From contig CP126195.1 of the NCBI GenBank assembly GCA_030272155.1, forward strand, positions 2,649,001-2,713,000: a DNA stretch of 64,000 nucleotides, read 5' to 3'. Position numbers and translations under genes: made by a program. Shown here in pieces: positions 1-11,617 of this stretch; within the stretch, counting starts at the first letter, position 1, and every line of letters starts with the position of its first letter. The notes beneath the pieces are model-generated. The model worked only from the letters and a program-made list of their open reading frames with translations. It did no database searches and had not been told where the DNA came from. This stretch comes from Tetradesmus obliquus (lineage: Eukaryota; Chlorophyta; Chlorophyceae; Sphaeropleales; Scenedesmaceae).

Positions 1-260
1 AGTCCACAATCCATTCGTCCGGCACGGCCGAGTGAGTGCGCCGGGCAAAAAAGCAAGCGCACGGACAATTCGAGGGCCGCTTCGCTTCGCTTTTCCTTTC
101 ATCCCCAATCGTCTAAGGGCCTCATATGCATGTGGGTGAAATGTCCGAGCTGAGCCGGACGAGTAGGTATTTTTGGAGGCCCAGCCAAATTCCACTGGCG
201 GTGAACCGACACCCGTGCCAACCTGGGTGAGCAGCCAGGTCGCTCCTATGACATTTAATT

Positions 261-1836
261 TTGTTAATCAACATAGAACAACTAGTTCAAACATTTTTGA
301 CAAGGTGTCGAAGTCCACAATCCATTCGTCCGGCACGGCCGAGTGAGTGCGCCGGGCAAAAAAGCAAGCGCACGGACAATTCGAGGGCCGCTTCGCTTCG
401 CTTTTCCTTTCATCCCCAATCGTCTAAGGGCCTCATATGCATGTGGGTGAAATGTCCGAGCTGAGCCGGACGAGTAGGTATTTTTGGAGGCCCAGCCAAA
501 TTCCACTGGCGGTGAACCGACACCCGTGCCAACCTGGGTGAGCAGCCAGGTCGCTCCTATAACATTTAATTTTGTTAATCAACATAGAACAACTAGTTCA
601 AACATTTTTGACAAGGTGTCGAAGTCCACAATCCATTCGTCCGGCACGGCCGAGTGAGTGCGCCGGGCAAAAAAGCAAGCGCACGGACAATTCGAGGGCC
701 GCTTCGCTTCGCTTTTCCTTTCATCCCCAATCGTCTAAGGGACTCATATGCATGTGGGTGAAATGTCCGAGCTGAGCCGGACGAGTAGGTATTTTTGGAG
801 GCCCAGCCAAATTCCACTGGCGGTGAACCGACACCCGTGCCAACCTGGGTGAGCAGCCAGGTCGCTCCTATGACATTTAATTTTGTTAATCAACATAGAA
901 CAACTAGTTCAAACATTTTTGTCAAGGTGTCGAAGTCCACAATCCATTCGTCCGGCACGGCCGAGTGAGTGCGCCGGGCAAAAAAGCAAGCGCACGGACA
1001 ATTCGAGGGCCGCTTCGCTTCGCTTTTACTTTCATCCCTAATCGTCTAAGGGCCTCACATGCATGTGGGTGAAATGTCCGAGCTGAGCCGGACGAGTAGG
1101 TATTTTTGGAGGCCCAGCCAAATTCCACTGGCGGTGAACCGACACCCGTGCCAACCTGCGTGAGCAGCCAGGTCGCTCCTATGACATTTAATTTTGTTAA
1201 TCAACATAGAACAACTAGTTCAAACATTTTTGACAAGGTGTCGAAGTCCACAATCCATTCGTCCGGCACGGCCGAGTGAGTGCGCCGGGCAAAAAAGCAA
1301 GCGCACGGACAATTCGAGGGCCGCTTCGCTTCGCTTTTCCTTTCATCCCCAATCGTCTAAGGGCCTCATATGCATGTGGGTGAAATGTCCGAGCTGAGCC
1401 GGACGAGTAGGTATTTTTGGAGGCCCAGCCAAATTCCACTGGCGGTGAACCGACACCCGTGCCAACCTGCGTGAGCAGCCAGGTCGCTCCTGTGACATTT
1501 AATTTTGTTAATCAACATTAAACAACTAGTTCAAACATTTTTGACAAGGTGTCGAAGTCCACAATCCATTCGTCCGGCACGGCCGAGTGAGTGCGCCGGG
1601 CAAAAAAGCAAGCGCACGGACAATTCGAGGGCCGCTTCGCTTCGCTTTTCCTTTCATCCCCAATCGTCTAAGGGCCTCATATGCATGTGGGTGAAATGTC
1701 CGAGCTGAGCCGGACGAGTAGGTATTTTTGGAGGCCCAGCCAAATTCCACTGGCGGTGAACCGACACCCGTGCCAACCTGGGTGAGCAGCCAGGTCGCTC
1801 TTATGACATTTAATTTTGTTAATCAACATAGAACAA
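261..1836 (+). repeat. Recurring five-monomer block carrying the 'TTTACTTTC' monomer
   Basis: This block holds a monomer (883-1193) with TTTTACTTTCATCCCTAAT in place of TTTTCCTTTCATCCCCAAT, two monomers before one reading AACATTAAAC. The same order recurs at 2820-4395 (offset 2559) and 16077-17651 (offset 15816); a related order appears near 44079-45300. The paired differences make it a good tracer of how blocks have moved along the array. Confidence 0.75.
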
Positions 1837-2173
1837 CTAGTTCAAACATTTTTGACAAGGTGTCGAAGTCCACAATCCATTCGTCCGGCACGGCCGAGTG
1901 AGTGCGCCGGGCAAAAAAGCAAGCGCACGGACAATTCGAGGGCCGCTTCGCTTCGCTTTTCCTTTCATCCCCAATCGTCTAAGGGCCTCACATGCATGTG
2001 GGTGAAATGTCCGAGCTGAGCCGGACGAGTAGGTATTTTTGGAGGCCCAGCCAAATTCCACTGGCGGTGAACCGACACCCGTGCCAACCTGGGTGAGCAG
2101 CCAGGTCGCTCCTATGACATTTAATTTTGTTAATCAACATAGAACAACTAGTTCAAACATTTTTGACAAGGTG

Positions 2174-2234
2174 TTTTTTTTTTTTTTTTTTTGAAGCAAG
2201 AAAGTTGCAAGGGCTGACCTACATAACTTTGCAC
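2174..2234 (-). mobile_element. Minimal LINE 3'-end cassette, copy 1
   Basis: A T-run (19 nt) is followed by about 41 bp from GAAGCAAGAAAG to TTTGCAC. This is the reverse complement of the last ~41 bp of the LINE at 19080-23532, so it is a LINE insertion on the minus strand truncated almost to its poly(A) tail. The monomer sequence TGACAAGGTGT stands on both sides as an 11-bp target-site duplication. Relative to the long LINE it has ACTTTGCAC for ACTGTGCAC, as do all 23 cassettes. The monomer to its right reads GTTGAAG and CCGTTCG instead of GTCGAAG and CCATTCG. This copy alone has GTTGCAAGG for GTTACAAGG. Confidence 0.9.
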
Positions 2235-5043
2235 TGACAAGGTGTTGAAGTCCACAATCCGTTCGTCCGGCACGGCCGAGTGAGTGCGCCGGGCAAAAAA
2301 GCAAGCGCACGGACAATTCGAGGGCCGCTTCGCTTCGCTTTTCCTTTCATCCCCAATCGTCTAAGAGCATCATATGCATGTGGGTGAAATGTCCGAGCTG
2401 AGCCGGACGAGTAGGTATTTTTGGAGGCCCAGCCAAATTCCACTGGCGGTGAACCGACACCCGTGCCAACCTGGGTGAGCAGCCAGGTCGCTCTTATGAC
2501 ATTTAATTTTGTTAATCAACATAGAACAACTAATTCAAACATTTTTGACAAGGTGTCGAAGTCCACAATCCATTCGTCCGGCACGGCCGAGTGAGTGCGC
2601 CGGGCAAAAAAGCAAGCGCACGGACAATTCGAGGGCCGCTTCGCTTCGCTTTTCCTTTCATCCCCAATCGTCTAAGGGACTCATATGCATGTGGGTGAAA
2701 TGTCCGAGCTGAGCCGGACGAGTAGGTATTTTTGGAGGCCCAGCCAAATTCCACTGGCGGTGAACCGACACCCGTGCCAACCTGCGTGAGCAGCCAGGTC
2801 GCTCCTATGACATTTAATTTTGTTAATCAACATAGAACAACTAGTTCAAACATTTTTGACAAGGTGTCGAAGTCCACAATCCATTCGTCCGGCACGGCCG
2901 AGTGAGTGCGCCGGGCAAAAAAGCAAGCGCACGGACAATTCGAGGGCCGCTTCGCTTCGCTTTTCCTTTCATCCCCAATCGTCTAAGGGCCTCATATGCA
3001 TGTGGGTGAAATGTCCGAGCTGAGCCGGACGAGTAGGTATTTTTGGAGGCCCAGCCAAATTCCACTGGCGGTGAACCGACACCCGTGCCAACCTGGGTGA
3101 GCAGCCAGGTCGCTCCTATAACATTTAATTTTGTTAATCAACATAGAACAACTAGTTCAAACATTTTTGACAAGGTGTCGAAGTCCACAATCCATTCGTC
3201 CGGCACGGCCGAGTGAGTGCGCCGGGCAAAAAAGCAAGCGCACGGACAATTCGAGGGCCGCTTCGCTTCGCTTTTCCTTTCATCCCCAATCGTCTAAGGG
3301 CCTCATATGCATGTGGGTGAAATGTCCGAGCTGAGCCGGACGAGTAGGTATTTTTGGAGGCCCAGCCAAATTCCACTGGCGGTGAACCGACACCCGTGCC
3401 AACCTGGGTGAGCAGCCAGGTCGCTCCTATGACATTTAATTTTGTTAATGAACATAGAACAACTAGTTCAAACATTTTTGTCAAGGTGTCGAAGTCCACA
3501 ATCCATTCGTCCGGCACGGCCGAGTGAGTGCGCCGGGCAAAAAAGCAAGCGCACGGACAATTCGAGGGCCGCTTCGCTTCGCTTTTACTTTCATCCCTAA
3601 TCGTCTAAGGGCCTCACATGCATGTGGGTGAAATGTCCGAGCTGAGCCGGACGAGTAGGTATTTTTGGAGGCCCAGCCAAATTCCACTGGCGGTGAACCG
3701 ACACCCGTGCCAACCTGCGTGAGCAGCCAGGTCGCTCCTATGACATTTAATTTTGTTAATCAACATAGAACAACTAGTTCAAACATTTTTGACAAGGTGT
3801 CGAAGTCCACAATCCATTCGTCCGGCACGGCCGAGTGAGTGCGCCGGGCAAAAAAGCAAGCGCACGGACAATTCGAGGGCCGCTTCGCTTCGCTTTTCCT
3901 TTCATCCCCAATCGTCTAAGGGCCTCATATGCATGTGGGTGAAATGTCCGAGCTGAGCCGGACGAGTAGGTATTTTTGGAGGCCCAGCCAAATTCCACTG
4001 GCGGTGAACCGACACCCGTGCCAACCTGCGTGAGCAGCCAGGTCGCTCCTGTGACATTTAATTTTGTTAATCAACATTAAACAACTAGTTCAAACATTTT
4101 TGACAAGGTGTCGAAGTCCACAATCCATTCGTCCGGCACGGCCGAGTGAGTGCGCCGGGCAAAAAAGCAAGCGCACGGACAATTCGAGGGCCGCTTCGCT
4201 TCGCTTTTCCTTTCATCCCCAATCGTCTAAGGGCCTCATATGCATGTGGGTGAAATGTCCGAGCTGAGCCGGACGAGTAGGTATTTTTGGAGGCCCAGCC
4301 AAATTCCACTGGCGGTGAACCGACACCCGTGCCAACCTGGGTGAGCAGCCAGGTCGCTCTTATGACATTTAATTTTGTTAATCAACATAGAACAACTAGT
4401 TCAAACATTTTTGATAAGGTGTCGAAGTCCACAATCCATTCGTCCGGCACGGCCGAGTGAGTGCGCCGGGCAAAAAAGCAAGCGCACGGACAATTCGAGG
4501 GCCGCTTCGCTTCGCTTTTCCTTTCATCCCCAATCGTCTAAGGGACTCATATGCATGTGGGTGAAATGTCCGAGCTGAGCCGGACGAGTAGGTATTTTTG
4601 GAGGCCCAGCCAAATTCCACTGGCGGTGAACCGACACCCGTGCCAACCTGCGTGAGCAGCCAGGTCGCTCCTATGACATTTAATTTTGTTAATGAACATA
4701 GAACAACTAGTTCAAACATTTTTGACAAGGTGTCGAAGTCCACAATCCATTCGTCCGGCACGGCCGAGTGAGTGCGCCGGGCAAAAAAGCAAGCGCACGG
4801 ACAATTCGAGGGCCGCTTCGCTTCGCTTTTCCTTTCATCCCCAATCGTCTAAGGGCCTCACATGCATGTGGGTGAAATGTCCGAGCTGAGCCGGACGAGT
4901 AGGTATTTTTGGAGGCCCAGCCAAATTCCACTGGCGGTGAACCGACACCCGTGCCAACCTGGGTGAGCAGCCAGGTCGCTCCTATGACATTTAATTTTGT
5001 TAATCAACATAGAACAACTAGTTCAAACATTTTTGACAAGGTG

Positions 5044-5106
5044 TTTTTTTTTTTTTTTTTTTTTGAAGCAAGAAAGTTACAAGGGCTGACCTACATAACT
5101 TTGCAC
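5044..5106 (-). mobile_element. Minimal LINE 3'-end cassette, copy 2
   Basis: Same junctions as copy 1; T-run of 21. It opens the first 3.255-kb higher-order block. Confidence 0.9.
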
Positions 5107-6049
5107 TGACAAGGTGTTGAAGTCCACAATCCGTTCGTCCGGCACGGCCGAGTGAGTGCGCCGGGCAAAAAAGCAAGCGCACGGACAATTCGAGGGCCGC
5201 TTCGCTTCGCTTTTCCTTTCATCCCCAATCGTCTAAGAGCATCATATGCATGTGGGTGAAATGTCCGAGCTGAGCCGGACGAGTAGGTATTTTTGGAGGC
5301 CCAGCCAAATTCCACTGGCGGTGAACCGACACCCGTGCCAACCTGCGTGAGCAGCCAGGTCGCTCCTATGACATTTAATTTTGTTAATCAACATAGAACA
5401 ACTAGTTCAAACATTTTTGACAAGGTGTCGAAGTCCACAATCCATTCGTCCGGCACGGCCGAGTGAGTGCGCCGGGCAAAAAAGCAAGCGCACGGACAAT
5501 TCGAGGGCCGCTTCGCTTCGCTTTTCCTTTCATCCCCAATCGTCTAAGGGACTCATATGCATGTGGGTGAAATGTCCGAGCTGAGCCGGACGAGTAGGTA
5601 TTTTTGGAGGCCCAGCCAAATTCCACTGGCGGTGAACCGACACCCGTGCCAACCTGGGTGAGCAGCCAGGTCGCTCCTATGACATTTAATTTTGTTAATC
5701 AACATAGAACAACTAGTTCAAATATTTTTGACAAGGTGTCGAAGTCCACAATCCATTCGTCCGGCACGGCCGAGTGAGTGCGCCGGGCAAAAAAGCAAGC
5801 GCACGGACAATTCGAGGGCCGCTTCGCTTCGCTTTTCCTTTCATCCCCAATCGTCTAAGGGACTCATATGCATGTGGGTGAAATGTCCGAGCTGAGCCGG
5901 ACGAGTAGGTATTTTTGGAGGCCCAGCCAAATTCCACTGGCGGTGAACCGACACCCGTGCCAACCTGCGTGAGCAGCCAGGTCGCTCCTATGACATTTAA
6001 TTTTGTTAATCAACATAGAACAACTAGTTCAAACATTTTTGACAAGGTG

Positions 6050-6111
6050 TTTTTTTTTTTTTTTTTTTTGAAGCAAGAAAGTTACAAGGGCTGACCTACA
6101 TAACTTTGCAC
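6050..6111 (-). mobile_element. Minimal LINE 3'-end cassette, copy 3
   Basis: T-run of 20. It lies 1006 bp after copy 2, the spacing of three monomers plus one cassette. Confidence 0.9.
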
Positions 6112-8298
6112 TGACAAGGTGTTGAAGTCCACAATCCGTTCGTCCGGCACGGCCGAGTGAGTGCGCCGGGCAAAAAAGCAAGCGCACGGACAATTCGAGG
6201 GCCGCTTCGCTTCGCTTTTCCTTTCATCCCCAATCGTCTAAGAGCATCATATGCATGTGGGTGAAATGTCCGAGCTGAGCCGGACGAGTAGGTATTTTTG
6301 GAGGCCCAGCCAAATTCCACTGGCGGTGAACCGACACCCGTGCCAACCTGCGTGAGCAGCCAGGTCGCTCCTATGACATTTAATTTTGTTAATCAACATA
6401 GAACAACTAGTTCAAACATTTTTGACAAGGTGTCGAAGTCCACAATCCATTCGTCCGGCACGGCCGAGTGAGTGCGCCGGGCAAAAAAGCAAGCGCACGG
6501 ACAATTCGAGGGCCGCTTCGCTTCGCTTTTCCTTTCATCCCCAATCGTCTAAGGGACTCATATGCATGTGGGTGAAATGTCCGAGCTGAGCCGGACGAGT
6601 AGGTATTTTTGGAGGCCCAGCCAAATTCCACTGGCGGTGAACCGACACCCGTGCCAACCTGGGTGAGCAGCCAGGTCGCTCCTATGACATTTAATTTTGT
6701 TAATCAACATAGAACAACTAGTTCAAATATTTTTGACAAGGTGTCGAAGTCCACAATCCATTCGTCCGGCACGGCCGAGTGAGTGCGCCGGGCAAAAAAG
6801 CAAGCGCACGGACAATTCGAGGGCCGCTTCGCTTCGCTTTTCCTTTCATCCCCAATCGTCTAAGGGACTCATATGCATGTGGGTGAAATGTCCGAGCTGA
6901 GCCGGACGAGTAGGTATTTTTGGAGGCCCAGCCAAATTCCACTGGCGGTGAACCGACACCCGTGCCAACCTGGGTGAGCAGCCAGGTCGCTCTTATGACA
7001 TTTAATTTTGTTAATCAACATAGAACAACTAATTCAAACATTTTTGACAAGGTGTCGAAGTCCACAATCCATTCGTCCGGCACGGCCGAGTGAGTGCGCC
7101 GGGCAAAAAAGCAAGCGCACGGACAATTCGAGGGCCGCTTCGCTTCGCTTTTCCTTTCATCCCCAATCGTCTAAGGGACTCATATGCATGTGGGTGAAAT
7201 GTCCGAGCTGAGCCGGACGAGTAGGTATTTTTGGAGGCCCAGCCAAATTCCACTGGCGGTGAACCGACACCCGTGCCAACCTGCGTGAGCAGCCAGGTCG
7301 CTCCTATGACATTTAATTTTGTTAATCAACATAGAACAACTAGTTCAAACATTTTTGACAAGGTGTCGAAGTCCACAATCCATTCGTCCGGCACGGCCGA
7401 GTGAGTGCGCCGGGCAAAAAAGCAAGCGCACGGACAATTCGAGGGCCGCTTCGCTTCGCTTTTCCTTTCATCCCCAATCGTCTAAGGGCCTCATATGCAT
7501 GTGGGTGAAATGTCCGAGCTGAGCCGGACGAGTAGGTATTTTTGGAGGCCCAGCCAAATTCCACTGGCGGTGAACCGACACCCGTGCCAACCTGGGTGAG
7601 CAGCCAGGTCGCTCTTATGACATTTAATTTTGTTAATCAACATAGAACAACTAGTTCAAACATTTTTGACAAGGTGTCGAAGTCCACAATCCATTCGTCC
7701 GGCACGGCCGAGTGAGTGCGCCGGGCAAAAAAGCAAGCGCACGGACAATTCGAGGGCCGCTTCGCTTCGCTTTTCCTTTCATCCCCAATCGTCTAAGGGA
7801 CTCATATGCATGTGGGTGAAATGTCCGAGCTGAGCCGGACGAGTAGGTATTTTTGGAGGCCCAGCCAAATTCCACTGGCGGTGAACCGACACCCGTGCCA
7901 ACCTGCGTGAGCAGCCAGGTCGCTCCTATGACATTTAATTTTGTTAATCAACATAGAACAACTAGTTCAAACATTTTTGACAAGGTGTCGAAGTCCACAA
8001 TCCATTCGTCCGGCACGGCCGAGTGAGTGCGCCGGGCAAAAAAGCAAGCGCACGGACAATTCGAGGGCCGCTTCGCTTCGCTTTTCCTTTCATCCCCAAT
8101 CGTCTAAGGGCCTCACATGCATGTGGGTGAAATGTCCGAGCTGAGCCGGACGAGTAGGTATTTTTGGAGGCCCAGCCAAATTCCACTGGCGGTGAACCGA
8201 CACCCGTGCCAACCTGGGTGAGCAGCCAGGTCGCTCCTATGACATTTAATTTTGTTAATCAACATAGAACAACTAGTTCAAACATTTTTGACAAGGTG

Positions 8299-8361
8299 TT
8301 TTTTTTTTTTTTTTTTTTTGAAGCAAGAAAGTTACAAGGGCTGACCTACATAACTTTGCAC
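8299..8361 (-). mobile_element. Minimal LINE 3'-end cassette, copy 4
   Basis: T-run of 21. It is the higher-order counterpart of copy 2 (offset 3255). Confidence 0.9.
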
Positions 8362-9304
8362 TGACAAGGTGTTGAAGTCCACAATCCGTTCGTCCGGCAC
8401 GGCCGAGTGAGTGCGCCGGGCAAAAAAGCAAGCGCACGGACAATTCGAGGGCCGCTTCGCTTCGCTTTTCCTTTCATCCCCAATCGTCTAAGAGCATCAT
8501 ATGCATGTGGGTGAAATGTCCGAGCTGAGCCGGACGAGTAGGTATTTTTGGAGGCCCAGCCAAATTCCACTGGCGGTGAACCGACACCCGTGCCAACCTG
8601 CGTGAGCAGCCAGGTCGCTCCTATGACATTTAATTTTGTTAATCAACATAGAACAACTAGTTCAAACATTTTTGACAAGGTGTCGAAGTCCACAATCCAT
8701 TCGTCCGGCACGGCCGAGTGAGTGCGCCGGGCAAAAAAGCAAGCGCACGGACAATTCGAGGGCCGCTTCGCTTCGCTTTTCCTTTCATCCCCAATCGTCT
8801 AAGGGACTCATATGCATGTGGGTGAAATGTCCGAGCTGAGCCGGACGAGTAGGTATTTTTGGAGGCCCAGCCAAATTCCACTGGCGGTGAACCGACACCC
8901 GTGCCAACCTGGGTGAGCAGCCAGGTCGCTCCTATGACATTTAATTTTGTTAATCAACATAGAACAACTAGTTCAAATATTTTTGACAAGGTGTCGAAGT
9001 CCACAATCCATTCGTCCGGCACGGCCGAGTGAGTGCGCCGGGCAAAAAAGCAAGCGCACGGACAATTCGAGGGCCGCTTCGCTTCGCTTTTCCTTTCATC
9101 CCCAATCGTCTAAGGGACTCATATGCATGTGGGTGAAATGTCCGAGCTGAGCCGGACGAGTAGGTATTTTTGGAGGCCCAGCCAAATTCCACTGGCGGTG
9201 AACCGACACCCGTGCCAACCTGCGTGAGCAGCCAGGTCGCTCCTATGACATTTAATTTTGTTAATCAACATAGAACAACTAGTTCAAACATTTTTGACAA
9301 GGTG

Positions 9305-9368
9305 TTTTTTTTTTTTTTTTTTTTTTGAAGCAAGAAAGTTACAAGGGCTGACCTACATAACTTTGCAC
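9305..9368 (-). mobile_element. Minimal LINE 3'-end cassette, copy 5
   Basis: T-run of 22. Counterpart of copy 3 (offset 3255); the T-run has changed length by two since the duplication. Confidence 0.9.
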
Positions 9369-11555
9369 TGACAAGGTGTTGAAGTCCACAATCCGTTCGT
9401 CCGGCACGGCCGAGTGAGTGCGCCGGGCAAAAAAGCAAGCGCACGGACAATTCGAGGGCCGCTTCGCTTCGCTTTTCCTTTCATCCCCAATCGTCTAAGA
9501 GCATCATATGCATGTGGGTGAAATGTCCGAGCTGAGCCGGACGAGTAGGTATTTTTGGAGGCCCAGCCAAATTCCACTGGCGGTGAACCGACACCCGTGC
9601 CAACCTGCGTGAGCAGCCAGGTCGCTCCTATGACATTTAATTTTGTTAATCAACATAGAACAACTAGTTCAAACATTTTTGACAAGGTGTCGAAGTCCAC
9701 AATCCATTCGTCCGGCACGGCCGAGTGAGTGCGCCGGGCAAAAAAGCAAGCGCACGGACAATTCGAGGGCCGCTTCGCTTCGCTTTTCCTTTCATCCCCA
9801 ATCGTCTAAGGGACTCATATGCATGTGGGTGAAATGTCCGAGCTGAGCCGGACGAGTAGGTATTTTTGGAGGCCCAGCCAAATTCCACTGGCGGTGAACC
9901 GACACCCGTGCCAACCTGGGTGAGCAGCCAGGTCGCTCCTATGACATTTAATTTTGTTAATCAACATAGAACAACTAGTTCAAATATTTTTGACAAGGTG
10001 TCGAAGTCCACAATCCATTCGTCCGGCACGGCCGAGTGAGTGCGCCGGGCAAAAAAGCAAGCGCACGGACAATTCGAGGGCCGCTTCGCTTCGCTTTTCC
10101 TTTCATCCCCAATCGTCTAAGGGACTCATATGCATGTGGGTGAAATGTCCGAGCTGAGCCGGACGAGTAGGTATTTTTGGAGGCCCAGCCAAATTCCACT
10201 GGCGGTGAACCGACACCCGTGCCAACCTGGGTGAGCAGCCAGGTCGCTCTTATGACATTTAATTTTGTTAATCAACATAGAACAACTAATTCAAACATTT
10301 TTGACAAGGTGTCGAAGTCCACAATCCATTCGTCCGGCACGGCCGAGTGAGTGCGCCGGGCAAAAAAGCAAGCGCACGGACAATTCGAGGGCCGCTTCGC
10401 TTCGCTTTTCCTTTCATCCCCAATCGTCTAAGGGACTCATATGCATGTGGGTGAAATGTCCGAGCTGAGCCGGACGAGTAGGTATTTTTGGAGGCCCAGC
10501 CAAATTCCACTGGCGGTGAACCGACACCCGTGCCAACCTGCGTGAGCAGCCAGGTCGCTCCTATGACATTTAATTTTGTTAATCAACATAGAACAACTAG
10601 TTCAAACATTTTTGACAAGGTGTCGAAGTCCACAATCCATTCGTCCGGCACGGCCGAGTGAGTGCGCCGGGCAAAAAAGCAAGCGCACGGACAATTCGAG
10701 GGCCGCTTCGCTTCGCTTTTCCTTTCATCCCCAATCGTCTAAGGGCCTCATATGCATGTGGGTGAAATGTCCGAGCTGAGCCGGACGAGTAGGTATTTTT
10801 GGAGGCCCAGCCAAATTCCACTGGCGGTGAACCGACACCCGTGCCAACCTGGGTGAGCAGCCAGGTCGCTCTTATGACATTTAATTTTGTTAATCAACAT
10901 AGAACAACTAGTTCAAACATTTTTGACAAGGTGTCGAAGTCCACAATCCATTCGTCCGGCACGGCCGAGTGAGTGCGCCGGGCAAAAAAGCAAGCGCACG
11001 GACAATTCGAGGGCCGCTTCGCTTCGCTTTTCCTTTCATCCCCAATCGTCTAAGGGACTCATATGCATGTGGGTGAAATGTCCGAGCTGAGCCGGACGAG
11101 TAGGTATTTTTGGAGGCCCAGCCAAATTCCACTGGCGGTGAACCGACACCCGTGCCAACCTGCGTGAGCAGCCAGGTCGCTCCTATGACATTTAATTTTG
11201 TTAATGAACATAGAACAACTAGTTCAAACATTTTTGACAAGGTGTCGAAGTCCACAATCCATTCGTCCGGCACGGCCGAGTGAGTGCGCCGGGCAAAAAA
11301 GCAAGCGCACGGACAATTCGAGGGCCGCTTCGCTTCGCTTTTCCTTTCATCCCCAATCGTCTAAGGGCCTCACATGCATGTGGGTGAAATGTCCGAGCTG
11401 AGCCGGACGAGTAGGTATTTTTGGAGGCCCAGCCAAATTCCACTGGCGGTGAACCGACACCCGTGCCAACCTGGGTGAGCAGCCAGGTCGCTCCTATGAC
11501 ATTTAATTTTGTTAATCAACATAGAACAACTAGTTCAAACATTTTTGACAAGGTG

Positions 11556-11617
11556 TTTTTTTTTTTTTTTTTTTTGAAGCAAGAAAGTTACAAGGGCTGA
11601 CCTACATAACTTTGCAC
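11556..11617 (-). mobile_element. Minimal LINE 3'-end cassette, copy 6
   Basis: T-run of 20. It marks the end of the second 3.255-kb block. Confidence 0.9.

Larger units (their letters stand above)
5044..11555 (+). repeat. 3.255-kb higher-order repeat, two tandem copies
   Basis: The blocks 5044-8298 and 8299-11555 match monomer by monomer: ten monomers plus two LINE cassettes per block. Cassettes at 5044 and 6050 recur at 8299 and 9305, both offset by 3255 bp. Shared variants include AAATATTTTTG (about 5722, 6727, 8979, 9984) and the AACTAATTC monomer (about 7030, 10286). A visible difference is AATCAACATAG at 7941 against AATGAACATAG at 11198, so the copies are young but not identical. This indicates unequal exchange of a multi-monomer unit. 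Confidence 0.85.

Noticed and set aside
261-464. A 67-residue plus-strand frame repeated in nearly every monomer
   Set aside because: It recurs only because the DNA is near-identical. It has no recognisable domain, the 311-bp period breaks phase, and variants between monomers show no bias to silent change.
282-506. A 74-residue minus-strand frame (up to 121 residues where AATGAACATAG removes a stop) in each monomer
   Set aside because: Same reason; the length varies with single satellite variants and there is no sign of a conserved protein.
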